From: Ophioderma brevispina
Taxonomy: Eukaryota > Echinodermata > Ophiuroidea > Amphilepidida > Ophiodermatidae
Direction: 5' to 3'
Length of the DNA: 64,000 nucleotides
Assembly: GCA_023653785.1 (NCBI GenBank)
Contig: JAMKCH010049418.1
Span: 1 to 64,000, forward strand
In this document: positions 10,459-21,920 of the stretch, piece by piece
How positions within the stretch are numbered: the stretch's first letter is position 1
Layout of the letters: every line of letters begins with the position of its first letter
Position numbers and translations under genes: made by a program
Notes under the pieces: generated by a model
Told to the model about the DNA's origin: nothing
What the model saw: the letters and a program-made list of their open reading frames with translations, nothing else
Databases searched by the model: none

Positions 10459-11524
10459 GCCGTATTCTCAAACGAGTTAACGCTCTCACTGCGTTAAATC
10501 GCAATTTAAACGCCGCTAAATAAACAGCAATTTAAAGCATGGTTAACTTTAACGCTGTTCAAAGTTTAGACGAAAACGTTTATATGTCTCAAAACGTTGT
10601 TCAACTTAGACTGATCGGGGGAGTTGAAAGGTGCACGAGGATTTCACATAAGAGGTGTCCCTAAAAATGTGAAAATTCTGATTTTTGCGAAAATCTGAAA
10701 AATACAAAAAACTTAAAAAAAATACCCATCTGAAAGGATTAAGATGAGAATGTTTTCTTTGGTACAAAAAATGTGAATTATTCATTTTGTATAGGAGCAA
10801 ATACACAAATTCAGCCTATGTTTTCTTGGAAAATTAAGTAAATCAAATCGCCTTTTTTTCTCTTGTTAAGTTGCTTCTGTAGCCAAATACAATGTAAGAT
10901 CTATTGAGTGTCGAATTATATGAAATTACTATTATGACAAATATTTGGGTGCCACAAAATCTATCGTTGCACTTAAGGCGTGTTTAACTGCTCACTTTCT
11001 TCAAGTGCAGCTCTGTTCAAGCTATATGTGATACTGGTTGGTTAAACCAGTTGTCTTCTCTATTCTTTATCGTTTGTTTCCTAAGCATCAGTGAATCCTT
11101 CATTTAAGTTGCTCATTCTGATTCTATTGATGCTCGTGCGGATCTGTATCGAAGCTCCGTATGTATTGCGGATTGACTGATATAGCAAGTGCAGCAGGCC
11201 GGTGCACGGTCTAATACATCGGGAGCAAAGTCTAAGCTTGATAAACCGACATTCTTGAAATTATTTCACCAGGGGACTTTCTGAGTGCATTTTAAAAACT
11301 ACGAAGTATTTATCTGACTCATTATTCTTGACTGCACGTAAAATGTATAGGCGAGGATAAGTCGGCAGTCGGTGGATGTATTAGTTTAAATTAAAAAAAA
11401 AAATGTGGTTAGCTAAACGACTTGTTAATAGATTTAAACCTGCGGGTTTTTAAACTGTGCGATTTAGCTAACCCTAGTTTTGGCCTAACCACCGTTTATT
11501 CTAAACATCGTTTGAGAATACGCC
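10459..11524. mobile_element. ~1.07-kb TIR element, GCCGTATTCTCAAACGA ends
   Basis: The left end GCCGTATTCTCAAACGA is mirrored by TCGTTTGAGAATACGCC on the right. Subterminal DNA on both sides is rich in GTTTAAAC/GTTAACGC-like words. No coding frame is recognised. The same GNCGTATTC terminus bounds 12001-13585, so this is probably one family of non-autonomous DNA transposons. No target duplication could be assigned with confidence. Confidence 0.65.
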
Positions 11525-12000
11525 ATCATTAAAAAAAAAAATGTATTCTCAAGTGATCCCAAATTTTGTTATAGAAATATTAATATTTTGAAAGTCATAC
11601 TGTGTTAGGAGTGTTTTGATTTACCAAATGATTTGAGCCATTTCGGGGAAATCTTTAAAAAACGTGATTTCACATTTAGGATTTGACTACCTACAGGAAA
11701 AAAACTTTTTTGGCTAAAGGATAATATTTTCTAGATGATGATAATTAATTAGTTCCGCTTCCGCTGCACAGCGTAAAAATTTGTTTTTTAAGGTTTCAAG
11801 AGATTTATGCGCTTTTTTTTAGAAGAATAAAAAGGTAAAATAAATTTCTGGGGAAAAGCATAGCCTTTTTTTTTTTACTATAAAACAAGCATATCGCTGG
11901 GGTGGTCTTTTTGAGGGTAAATGAAGATAATGAGCATTTTTCCTTGTTTTTTGGCCTAAAATCTAATCCAAATAAATTTTAAAGTCATTGCAAACCAATA

Positions 12001-13585
12001 TGGCTCGTATTCCAAAAAGTTATTTAGCGCGATTAAAGAGAAACGACGTTTAAATGTGAGTAAACATATGGCTCTAAGTAAACGCAATTCCAGAAAGGAG
12101 TTTAAAGCTAAAACGCCAATTTTAACTCCGCCAAAATGCATTCGAAATTTAAATATGTACGGGGCTAGTTTAAAGAAGTGTTTTAGTGTGTGTTCGTCAA
12201 GTGCACGGCTCATTGCACTGCCCAATGACAACAGCAATGGTGTCTATCATTCGCACCAGTGGTGTTGTAGCTCACCTTAACGCTACGGAAAGACATAATA
12301 CACTTTGTGCGCTCAACATTAAACAAAGCCTTTTATACACTCATAGTTAGCGTCTTTCAAATAACGGACGATGTATCGTGTTTAAAGCTTCTGTTTAAGT
12401 AAGCATATGGTTATTTATTTATTGCTTATTTATTAGGCAGTATATTACCAGGGTAGCTAATAGTTAAAAAAACTGCTATCCATAAGGCCCTGTTTATAAC
12501 AACAAATTACATTGCAATGGAATTATATAAAAATAAAGAGATTCACTATATATATACAAACTCTTAGAACTAATCCTATTAACACAGAGATAAATATTAA
12601 TTAACAGAATTCCTATGTAAAAATATCAAAACCACAAAGCATACACTCAGATCACAAACAAATCAAGATCGGACAAACACCACAGCCACGATCAGACAAT
12701 ACTGCAGCAACACTAAATAAAGATGAAAAACACAACAACCACAGCGTCTCATAGAAAAAAACACAATAAAAAAGGTTTAATATTAAACATGGCGACACAA
12801 AATTTAAGTTAAAAATGCTGTTTTTAAATGGCCTTAAGTGCCGTTGCTGGAAGCTGGTCAGTACGTAAGTTGTTACAACCCCAGGGTCACACGGATAATG
12901 GAAGGTACGTTTACCAATGTTGATTATTGGGCAGATCAGATGAAACATACAACGCTCCCATTTGTTTTGGAACGGTACCTATAGAAGTGATGGGCACAGT
13001 GAAGCGTCAGAAAGATACTAAGGAGGCCACAGTGTTACGGCATTAAAGACTGCACAATTTATGACAATTCCATTCGTGGGACAGGTTTTTCCAAGAAAGT
13101 TGCATTTAACAATGATAAATTGTTTTTCTGGAGAGCACCAAGATCATTCTTGCAAGCCGATTATGAAGTTTAATTAGTTTATCTGAAAGAACCACTGGAG
13201 CAGCTAGACCACACACATCACAGTAGTCTAGCAAAGGCATAACCATATCACTGCTCAACATTTTAAAGTTCCACAGGTTTTAAAACTGGCTTAGCTGATT
13301 TCTAAGAAACCTATTGCTGATGAAAATTTTTTAGACAATAAATCAAATGTGCGCCCAAGATAAATGTTCATCGAGCATAACCCCAAGCTGATTTGAAGAC
13401 CTTAACTCTTTGAATTTCATCCATATTAAGACAAATCGGACTCAGAAAAGGCTGGCAATCTTGGACTACCAAAAAATTTTAAAAACTTTTTAAACGCGTT
13501 TTGCTTTAAAACGCACTTTTTTAAATTACGGGGGCATTTTACGCTAAAATGCGTTTAGCCTAAACACGTTTCTGAATACGGGCCT
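12001..13585. mobile_element. TIR element with GGCCCGTATTC ends, containing LINE sequence
   Basis: The left TGGCTCGTATTCCAAAAAG is mirrored by TTTCTGAATACGGGCCT on the right. Possible 3-bp ATA copies flank the ends. Subterminal AAACG/GTTTAAA words resemble the element at 10459-11524. A non-LTR retrotransposon tail (12411-13455) occupies most of the interior, which suggests nesting. Confidence 0.55.
12411..13455 (-). pseudogene. Non-LTR retrotransposon: RT C-terminal end plus 3'UTR
   Basis: Minus-strand frames give the conserved end of a LINE ORF2 in order. First is a LGVMLDEHLSW-like motif, then DLLSKKFSSAIGFL, then MVMPLLDYCDV, then LSDKLIKLHNRLARMI. A terminal part follows with RTFHYPCDPG and HLRPFKNSIFN, which corresponds to the usual domain of folded arginine/asparagine residues before the LINE stop. 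Several frameshifts are needed. The element ends at 12411 in a short AATAAATAAATAA-type tail, as expected for a LINE 3' end. The catalytic RT core is missing, so it is a 5'-truncated dead copy. The clade (CR1/Jockey-like) is a guess. Confidence 0.8.
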
Positions 13586-14331
13586 ATAATAACTCTGGAA
13601 GGGTCGCTTGATAAAAACTTCTGGGAAGCCTCACGTAGGGTGCACGCCACTGTTGCGCTTGCGTCAAAATGTTCTGTGCGTGTAAGAAACGTTTTTACGG
13701 ACCCCTTATGGCAAAAATCGGCATAAATTTGCCATGATGAATGCTCAGTAATTTTACAATGGCGTTACCCACCTTAAAATTTTCTGCAGAAATGCGAAAT
13801 CATAATGTAACTTGTCATTGTCCGACAATCTGTTAATCATCACGGGTTTTTCCCGTAAATTCAGTTTCGCGTAGCTTTCTAGTAATCACGGTATTTCACG
13901 GTCCCTAAAATTACGGTTCGGTTTTTACATTGTTGTGTTTGCAGAAAGCGAGTTTTGCGCGCTTTCTTTGCAAGACCACCTTATATAACAGGACCTATGT
14001 AAATAATCTATATATACATAACTCCATGATAAATAGTGTTTTTATCTATCGAATGTAAACTTTCGTTAATTCTACACCAAACTTGGAACCAAGGATGTCT
14101 AATCAGTTGCCATTGACAACATAATTCTTGTTACAACATTTATCTGTAAAGATCTCCATATTTACGTTGGGATGACCATGTCACTTACTTGGACAGGGTG
14201 ACAGTTTTTATATTTTGGTAATGTTAGTCAGATATTAAATACTAAATATTAACAGCATGATGAAATAACAAATAATAATGTCATGGAGATTATAACAAAT
14301 AAAAAGATATCTATTTTTCCACTTCGTACTT
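13586..14331. other. Noncoding, no feature recognised
   Basis: It contains ACGGTATTTCACGGTCCC-like words near 13890 but no supported gene or repeat boundary. Confidence 0.35.
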
Positions 14332-14665
14332 AAAGGCACATTTTCGTGATTCCATCACCTTCTGTTTTATCATTGTTCACAAGATATCCCGAGAAAAAGC
14401 TTATTCACACTTTTAAGTTGGTTCCGACCTTGTGGTTTTGTGTTATTAGCAAGTTTTGTTTTCCCGTCCCATATAGGCCACTATGCTAATAATTTCTGTC
14501 CGTTTACGACAGAATATGACAAAATTTTCCGAATTTCCTTATACGATACTGACCTATTTCACTAGATAAGGTACATATGATTACGAATGTTAACGGGTTC
14601 CAGATGAATATCCGCACTTTTTTGATAGGTTGGGGGGAGGAGGCTGTGGATTATGTAATGCCACT
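14332..14665 (-). mobile_element. TIR MITE copy, reverse orientation
   Basis: It begins AAAGGCACATTTTCGTGATT and ends ATTATGTAATGCCACTT. Its reverse complement matches the 38414-38763 copy along its length, including the C-rich block, the AACCGGAGCC-like block, GGCCTATTGG and AACCGCAAGATCGG. Confidence 0.75.
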
Positions 14666-14668
14666 TGT

Positions 14669-14880
14669 AAAAGTGGCATTCGTGATCCATAGTTTGCTCC
14701 CCCCCCCCTCCCACAAAAGTTGAGGCTTTTTGATATCATCTGAACCGTGGCCTAAGTTAATGTGTGCCTACTGCCTATCTTACGTGCAATTTTATCTGCT
14801 ATGTTCTGTCCGGTAACGGCGAGATAATTACAACACCTAGTGGCCTAATTTATAAGTTGACGTTAAAGTGATTCGGCACA
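14669..14880 (+). mobile_element. Second MITE copy, head-to-head with the preceding one
   Basis: AAAGTGGCATTCGTGATCC starts immediately after the centre of symmetry. It runs through CTCCCCCCCCCC, ATCTGAACCGTGGCC, TTCTGTCCGG and GTGGCCTAATT, then decays. Together with 14332-14665 it makes a large imperfect palindrome. Confidence 0.7.
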
Positions 14881-16557
14881 ATTTTTTATTTTAACACCTT
14901 CATAGATTGTCCTCATTCGTTCCCACCCCAAAATTAACAAGATTATATGCCAATATACTTTTATATAAGTTTAACAAATTTCAAGAAGAGATCTATAGGT
15001 CTAAGTTTCAAAATGGTATTGGGGCCTTGAACAAATAGGCCTATATGGTCCCAGATTTTTTTAAAAAAACAACATATTTTATTTACGCCCATAGGGCGAC
15101 GAAAATAAAAAAACGCTGTTTTTACGCGGGCCCGAACGGCGAACTCTGACGTTTTCAGTTTTGCAGAATTTTTTTTTTTTTAGTTTTTTCTCAACATCAT
15201 GTTAAATCAGCCTGTTTTTAGCCCATTTATGCAATTTTTGGCAATTTTTTTTAAAAATGTTTTTGTAAAAATTGTGTTTTCATTTTTTCTTCTCTTATTT
15301 TCAGATTTTGGGACTATTTTAGTCCATTTTTGAGCTCCAGAAAAGAAAACATGTAAAAAGAAAAAACATCGTGTTCGCCCGACCGACGACCCTACTTCGA
15401 ATGTCTTCCCGCTCTCCCGTAAAACAGGTTTTCTTTCTCTTCGTCGCCTAAAAAGGAGAATTGTCCGTAATTAGAGAACTATAGGCCGACAAGCTGTGAT
15501 TTTCCAGTGCAAACTAACCCCGCGATTCACAGATTTACGGGCCAATCGATCGTTACTTTCACACCGCATTTAACCGTAAAAATTGTGAACACCCCCCGTA
15601 TAGTGGACTAGTTGGAAAATATCCATAAACTGCTGCGAGAGGAAAAGTGTGGAAAACAAGTGATTTTACGGGCGAACTAGACCCGTGCATTCTCGTAGAT
15701 TTAAGGGCAATTGACGGGGGTTTCAATCGAAATTTGCTGCTGGATGCCGCAAAATGCACCGTAAATTTTGAAAAATACTCATTTCCGTAGTAAATTTTCG
15801 AATGCCATATCACAGTTTTTCCGTCTTTTCTTCTCGCCATCTCACAATTCAGTCGGCGGGGTAGGGGAAATTGGGGGGGGGGGGGGATGAGGAGTATTTG
15901 GCAAAATTCGGCCCATATGGTAATAGAAAAAAATCAGTTTCCTCCCATTTTTTTCTTCCACTAAGGGTTGCCCCCCCCAAAAAAAAAAAGAAAATTAGGA
16001 GTTTATGCAAAATTCGATCGGGCGCGATTTGGGGAAACTGGGTACACAATCTGCATGTTTTTTATATTTGGCCCCTCCCCTCCTCTCCCACCCAGAATTT
16101 CACTTACCCCCTACCTAACCCTCCTACCCCCCTCAAATTTCCGTTCCTTCCCCCCCGTTTTCCCCCAAGAAAAAGAGGTCGGCCCGCGACTGCCACAATT
16201 ACGGGTCACTAGGCTATTCCGATTATCTACGGGGTCTGACAAAATTAGGCAGGCCTACGTGTTTTTACATAGGCCTATCCGATTAATTTGTTATTTAGGC
16301 CTCCTCCTGTAGCCACAACGACACTACCCCAGCCTGACCATCCCAGAATTTTCGCCTTCCCCAAGCATTCCCCTTCCCCATACCGGTTTAGTTACAGCCG
16401 AGTTTAGGCCTTGTACCCGGGGCGCTTGTAAGCCTATTATCATATGGGCCTACCTTTGCGATGTGTGAAAGAACTAATAACACGCTATAATAGGTTAACA
16501 CTAGTGGTTGGATGGCATAGGCTTCAATAATATCTTAGAACTATATGCCTAACTTAC
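14881..16557. other. Noncoding with homopolymer and TTTACGG-rich stretches
   Basis: T- and A-rich tracts occur at 15055-15350. Scattered GTAAA/TTACGGG words occur at 15480-15800. A run of 14 G lies at 15873-15886, with C-rich DNA at 16070-16170. Open frames here are low-complexity and look accidental. Confidence 0.4.
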
Positions 16558-17170
16558 TCATTGTAAGCCGTTGACATGCTGTGTTGGGATGTTCTAATGT
16601 GGGGGATCATCAACCAACGACGTTTGTGGGTACCCGGAATCTCCCAGGAGAGTGCTCTGTAGTTCCGGCTGTAGTTCCCCCCTTCTCAAACATTTTCCCC
16701 ACTATCACGGTTCTAATATCCTGCTGTCATGAGTAGAAAAACCCGGCCACTGGAGACCACTTAGGATCGATAATTGGTATCCACAATGAGTTTGACATTG
16801 TATACTTGATTGGCCATGACGGTTGACGTACACGTTGTGTTCATTTTCTCCATATGGACCAGCATCAAGAGGAAGTGCGTACAGTCTACAGCTCCGACGA
16901 CTCCCGGGAATCCAGAGAGGGCACAAGGAAATCCACTGTTTTGCGTAACATCAGCTGCTGTTGTGGCCTTGAATGTATGCATCTTGAGATGGACAAGGAT
17001 TCAGGTCCACTCTCGTGCACGATACTGCACACACATGGCTTCAGAATGCAATGAGTGCTCTGATGTGGTAGATAGAGTAGAAGCACCCAGTGGCATAAAA
17101 ACGGGGAGAGCTACAAACACTTGAATGGTTCCATTATGGCATGGCTCTGCCAGTTGATGGACGAAGAGGG
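16558..17170 (-). pseudogene. Harbinger (HARBI1-like) transposase DDE core fragment
   Basis: Minus-strand translation gives the Harbinger transposase in family order across several frames. It begins with IQVFVAL and RFYATGCF, then VCSIVHES. Next comes FPGVVGAVDCTHFLL with the first catalytic aspartate. NVYVNRHGQ, NVKLIVDTNY and WPGFSTHDSRIL follow, the last with the second aspartate. It then reads LLGDSGYPQTSLVDDPPH and ends TAYNE. At least four frameshifts separate these blocks. The last codon is interrupted at 16558 by GTAAGTT, a strong 5' splice-site match. The family continues from this point with the TR-VI-GQLK segment found at 6375. N-terminal sequence beyond 17170 is not recognised. 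This is a dead copy or a remnant of a domesticated gene. Confidence 0.88.
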
Positions 17171-17436
17171 AGGTTCTAATATGTCAAGTATCCTCATGGA
17201 CTCCGTTCCTAGTTAAATCTATAATACTTGGTGCATCTCTTATTGCTGTATGTGTCTTAAGGGTTTGTTCTGTCCTGAAACACTCTCTCCCTCTGTAATG
17301 CCTTGCTATTATTATCTACAACAGTGCATCGCCCATTTGAAAGAGAGATAGTGAGTCAAACCCTAACAATATACTTGGACAATAAGAAAATGGCGCGAAA
17401 TTTATGCTTTATTTTGATATGAATTGTAAATTTAGC
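17171..17436. other. Noncoding flank of the Harbinger remnant
   Basis: Nothing beyond short chance frames is seen. Transposase similarity fades upstream of RFYATG. Confidence 0.35.
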
Positions 17437-17606
17437 GATCATCTTTACTTACCTACGCTTTACCCAGCGACTACAAGAGAGTAGTCGCTAAAATTCATCG
17501 CGAACTCACGCGTTGCGATGACAAAAGTCGTCGCAAAGGGTTAGTGAAATCGAGAATTAAGTCGATCGCTAAATAACGATGAATTTGGGGTTTAGCGACC
17601 GATGTG
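17437..17606. repeat. Cluster of AGCGAT/TCGCTA inverted words
   Basis: It contains a perfect 9-bp hairpin (AGCGACTAC, 6-bp loop, GTAGTCGCT) at about 17466-17490. CATCGCGAACTC...GCGTTGCGATG and outer TTTAGCGATC / TTTAGCGACCG copies surround it. It may be a short MITE. Similar AATCGCTA words occur at 51290-51540. Confidence 0.5.
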
Positions 17607-18703
17607 GGGGCCTTGGATGATCGCCCAAAACGTAGTGAAAATCGGCCCCAGAACTAAGCATAGTAGAATTTTTATTGCAATGGAAAATGCATTTTGTTGT
17701 GTACCGAGGTTTTGTTTTTATACCGGGATCAAAGTCATTACGGGGGGTCAAAGGTCCAATTTTGCCAAAAAATGCGAAAAATAAGACCAAAATTGGCTAT
17801 TATCTCAGCCTATAGAAGACAGAAAAAGCTGTTATTGTGCAGTGAAGTGTAACATTAATGGTAAAAGAAAGTCTATGATAGTCTCGACCCCAAAGGTCTA
17901 AGTTCAAGGTCAAAGGTCAAAACTACAAACAAGCTCCGATTGAGCTTGACATTGGCAGGGATAATTCTCGTGGCATCATAAATACAGACAAGTACAGTTG
18001 ACCCCAAATCCGGGACCAGAGGGTACGTTATAGGGGTGAAACAGTCAATTCCCTGACATGCTTGGATGAGGTGAAACTTCAATAATATTGATTCTTAGTA
18101 GAGAGGCCATTTGGACCAAAGTGACTATAGTTAGCTTTTCGCTCAACCCAACATTCCAGAGCTGCCAGCCATGTTAAAATTATCACTAAAGTCTCCTCTG
18201 GGTGTCTGACCCGGTGGCAATCCTAAAAAGTGATGTGGGAAAAGTTATTGATCAATATTGATCAATATGCAGGATTTTGGTTGTAAAAAATTACAAAAAT
18301 ACAAAATGGACTTTATATGAAAAGAAACCTAACATAAGCTTTTTTAAGATATATACATAACCCGATTATTAAATTGGTAACAAAAATATTGCAAAATAAA
18401 ATCACATTTTACATAGGATTGTGTACTAATTTTCAAAAAAAGAAATTGCCATTTTCTGAGGATTCTTTATTTTACATTTTTTCTTGAAAATCTTTGTCTA
18501 TCTTTAAATCTCACAACATTGAGAAATGTAAAAATAATTAAATATTGGGATTTTCTTGATTTGAAAGAGTTGACCTTAAGCTCATGTTAGTATAAAAAAT
18601 ATGTATACATTTTTTATTTTTCCAAAAATGATCAAAAAGGTGTGTCAAGATTCCCAAAAACTGTAATCTTTGTCAAAGGTGATTTTGATTCTATATTGTT
18701 TAG
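17607..18703. other. Noncoding, with an AGGTCA-rich repeat at 17740-17935
   Basis: GGGGTCAAAGGTCCAATTTT near 17744 and TTCAAGGTCAAAGGTCAAAA near 17902 include a perfect direct repeat of AGGTCA spaced by one base. The rest is AT-rich and unassigned. Confidence 0.4.
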
Positions 18704-18910
18704 GGCATTAGCAACATGAGGACTGGCAACAGCAGAATAGTTTTTCATGCTCTCAGAGTCCTTTTAATCAGCAGTGCTGCTGATAACAGTGCCAATGAAC
18801 CCGGAACTCTAACAATGATGATGTTGGATCAGTTTACGGAGCAGCGGTATGATGAATGTTATGAACGTGCATTCATTGAAACAGAAAGGATCACTAAAAT
18901 CATGGTCATG
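18704..18910 (+). CDS. Candidate internal exon, phase 0/0, product unknown
   Basis: An acceptor-like TTCTATATTGTTTAG ends at 18703. A textbook donor ATG|GTAAGTAG starts at 18911. The 207 bases between form exactly 69 open codons with no stop. The peptide reads GISNMRTGNSRIVFHALRVL, then a serine/alanine linker (ISSAADNSANEPG), then LDQFTEQRYDECYERAF and ETERITKIMVM. Codon use looks like ordinary coding sequence. I do not recognise the family. The DxFxxxxYDxC pattern is faintly reminiscent of some ecto-ADP-ribosyltransferases, but this is too weak to name. No partner exons were found within several kilobases on either side. An exon of a gene with long introns, or a stranded pseudo-exon, are both possible. 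Confidence 0.45.
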
Positions 18911-21265
18911 GTAAGTAGATTTGTTATGAATTTCATGTCATACTTATTTTGCAGTTATAATTCCAGTTACTTTTTTGTAGCCATGTATGATGGGATGGTC
19001 AGTGATGGTATTGCAGGGCTAGCCTGCACAGTCCCTGCTCCCTGTGAGTGTGAGTGAATGTCTATCATTATGGTCAGGGTCATGTACAGTATGAGACGGG
19101 ACTGACTCGACTGTCATGACTGTATATGCCAGTGACTGTGCTACATCATGACATAATTAAAAGTGTTGTTGCTTTGCAATGACACTGTATGATGGTATTT
19201 TAATCATTGAACTTAGTTACACAAACTAGGGTTTTAGAACTTAGGATAGCTAAAAACTCCCTTACTTAGGCTTAACTGTTAACACTTCGTAAACTTACAA
19301 CTGTTCACCACTGCATCATGACATGAGTGAATTGCATACATAGCCTAGCCTGGTCATGCTAGTGTAGTGTTCTGGTAAGTAGTTTGGTAAACTGGTTGCT
19401 GGGTATGTTTTGAACGATTACTGGGTATCTAGATAAGATAGCCTAGGCCTAAGGCTGGGCTAGGCCCTAGCCCCTAGTCTAGGGCCTAGACATATGGACA
19501 TGGGACGCCTCTTCCTTCTGATTTACCCTTCCTAGGACAATCAGGAAAGTACTAGTAGTCGTAGATAAGAAATCTGATACCACGTACGTGCAAATCATCG
19601 GAATCAATTCCGAAGACGTTCGTAGTTATACTACGTGATTACGTACGTAGCATGGTTAGCTACTTACAAGTGATATTTCATGTTATCTATGAGGACTAGT
19701 CTAAGACAGCATAACTACGTACGGGTATCGATTCGATGCTTGAAAAAAAGGCTAATATCAGTGTGGTTGGTCTAGGAATCGAGCTAGTCGCTAGGCCATG
19801 CCTAGGCCCTAGGCTTCTTAACGGTCTCGCACATCTAAGTTAGGACCAAGTAGGCTATGTGTTTAGGCTAGACGTTATTTATAATTGGCCTTTTCTTGCT
19901 TGGTGCAAAACACTCTCAAGTAAAATGTCTCGCTTTTGTTACCCTACTTTGTAAATCACTTATTGAGGCACTTTTGTGTTGACTAGTTGACAACGGCGTT
20001 CACACTCGTTCAAATTCCAATACGAAGGTCTATAAATAGACCTGATATTTTATGTACCGGTAATACAATAAAATTTAAACATTATGTAGACCAGAAGCTG
20101 GGGAACTTATTTGATTACATCAGTCCTACCAAAACTAACAAGGAAAAAACAATATTTAAAAGGCTATAGCTAGGCAATGTTTATGTACGGTACCTAGGCT
20201 TAGTAGGCTATAGCTAGGCCCTAATCAGAATGAAAGTAAAAGTGGGTTTGCAACTTGCAGCTAGGCACGTAAATATAAAGTATAGACATCAGACTTTTAT
20301 TAGGCCAGCCTTCTCCTGTACAAACTGAAATAAAGAAACTACATTTATTAGTGAATGCATAACAAGTGTGAAAATTTCCAACTAGAGCTACATTTGGGAA
20401 TTAGGAACTTGCCTAGTAAAACTGAATAAATCTACACATAAGAGTCAAGCTCTTCGTGGTTTTTTTTTGTGTTTATTAATATCAGGCATTCACCAACTTC
20501 ATGTTATTCAACTTGAAATTAATTTGTCCTCATCTTTTGTAGTATGTGTTGTGATCAGCACGAGTAGTGTGTAGCAATAGCCTACAGTCCACGACTAAGG
20601 GTAAGGGATTAGTGTTACGGACAACTTGACCAAGGCTAAAAACCACCTATGCTACAGGTTTAAACAACTAATGACATAACTAACATTACACCATAAAATT
20701 GTGATCTCAAAAGTTTCGAAAATTGATTGGACTCAATTTTAACAGGCAAAGTCGATCTTGAAGATCCTTGAATATAGTTCATTTTGGGACACAAGGTAGG
20801 CCTAAGAAATAAAGATCTATGTATCTTAAGTGCTTGTTCCAATTTACCGTCTAATCATTTTTCTTCTGAAAGCCTGGCACTTACAAAAAACTATCACCAC
20901 AGATTTTGGGGGAAACAAACTACTGTTTTTACAATTTTACAGTAGAGCAATAATGCATAAATGAAATATGCTGAAATTGCTTTTTTTTGGCCACACACAT
21001 TTTGAGCAGGGCCTATATGATCAATCATAGGCATACAGATAGACGTACCCAAAGTTTCGGGGTTCTGTCTTCGGTTTCAAGGCACAGTAGGCTCAAAGAC
21101 CAGTAAAAATCAAATTTTTTATCTGGGATTGTTACTTTTGCAACAGTCTCACTCATCAACCCGCGCATCATTATGTAAAACAAAAACTAAGATCCTAAAA
21201 AAATAAAAAAAACGACAGATCACTGGGCCCTACTGCGCCCTAATTCCCCGGCCTAAATAATCAAT
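18911..21265. other. Noncoding; ACGT-palindrome cluster and TAGGCCTA words
   Basis: CCTAGGCCTAAGGCTGGGCT and related words lie at 19443-19490. ACGTACGT-type palindromes (CACGTACGTG, TACTACGTGATTACGTACGT) cluster at 19580-19650. No further exon to pair with 18704-18910 could be supported. Confidence 0.4.
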
Positions 21266-21808
21266 ATAAAAAGTGGTAAACAATGAGAGTTCTAAATTTC
21301 CTGGAAAAGGGGTGTTATTTTTGTAAGGTATCGCGGACGCGAAATCACAAAAAGGGGTATCTGAGCATCGGTCTCCGTGAATTTTAAAAAAGGGGGTATT
21401 TCACAGAATGACGCGTGGTCGACTACAATACTTTTAAAGGAAACATTTCGTACATAACGCTTGAAGGGGAATGTTATTTTGTTGCATTTTAATTAAAAGC
21501 TAATAGGTTTTTTGTATTCTATATAATCCCAATTAAAGACACAGGATCATTTGGGAGTACAGCAGACACAAAGTAAGGTTGCATGATATTTGTATGTTTT
21601 GTTCCATGTTTTAAATGTATTAAGAGTCATGGAAAAGGGTGTCTAAAATCTGGTCATTTGAAAACCTTGAAATAGGGGGCATTTTTAACCCTGATTTTGT
21701 CATAGATTTGCATAAAAAAGGGGGTTAAATCAATGAAAAATCATTGAAAGGCGGAGGGTTTTGAAAAAAAACAACAATGAAAGAACTCTCATGTTTACCA
21801 CTTTTTAT
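21266..21808. mobile_element. 543-bp MITE with 28-bp terminal inverted repeats
   Basis: The left end ATAAAAAGTGGTAAACAATG (continuing AGAGTTCT) is repeated inverted at the right end, AGAACTCTCATGTTTACCAC (continuing TTTTTAT), with one mismatch. The interior has AAGGGGTGTTATTTT, AAAAAGGGGGTATTTC and similar G-run words but no long frame. Confidence 0.85.
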
Positions 21809-21920
21809 GTTTAGTTGTGGGGACGGGCCTCATCAAAACCCCCCAACTTGTCCATGGATTGACAACATTCAAAAATACCACACCACGCGCAATGTGGGAA
21901 ATTAGTTGGCAAGTGTGAGA

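Noticed and set aside
12652..12948. 98-codon frame as an independent gene
   Set aside because: Its first half is the C-terminal end of the LINE ORF2 remnant and its second half is LINE 3'UTR.
15871..16312. Overlapping 113-114 codon frames rich in P and K
   Set aside because: They are generated by G14, C-run and A-run low-complexity DNA.
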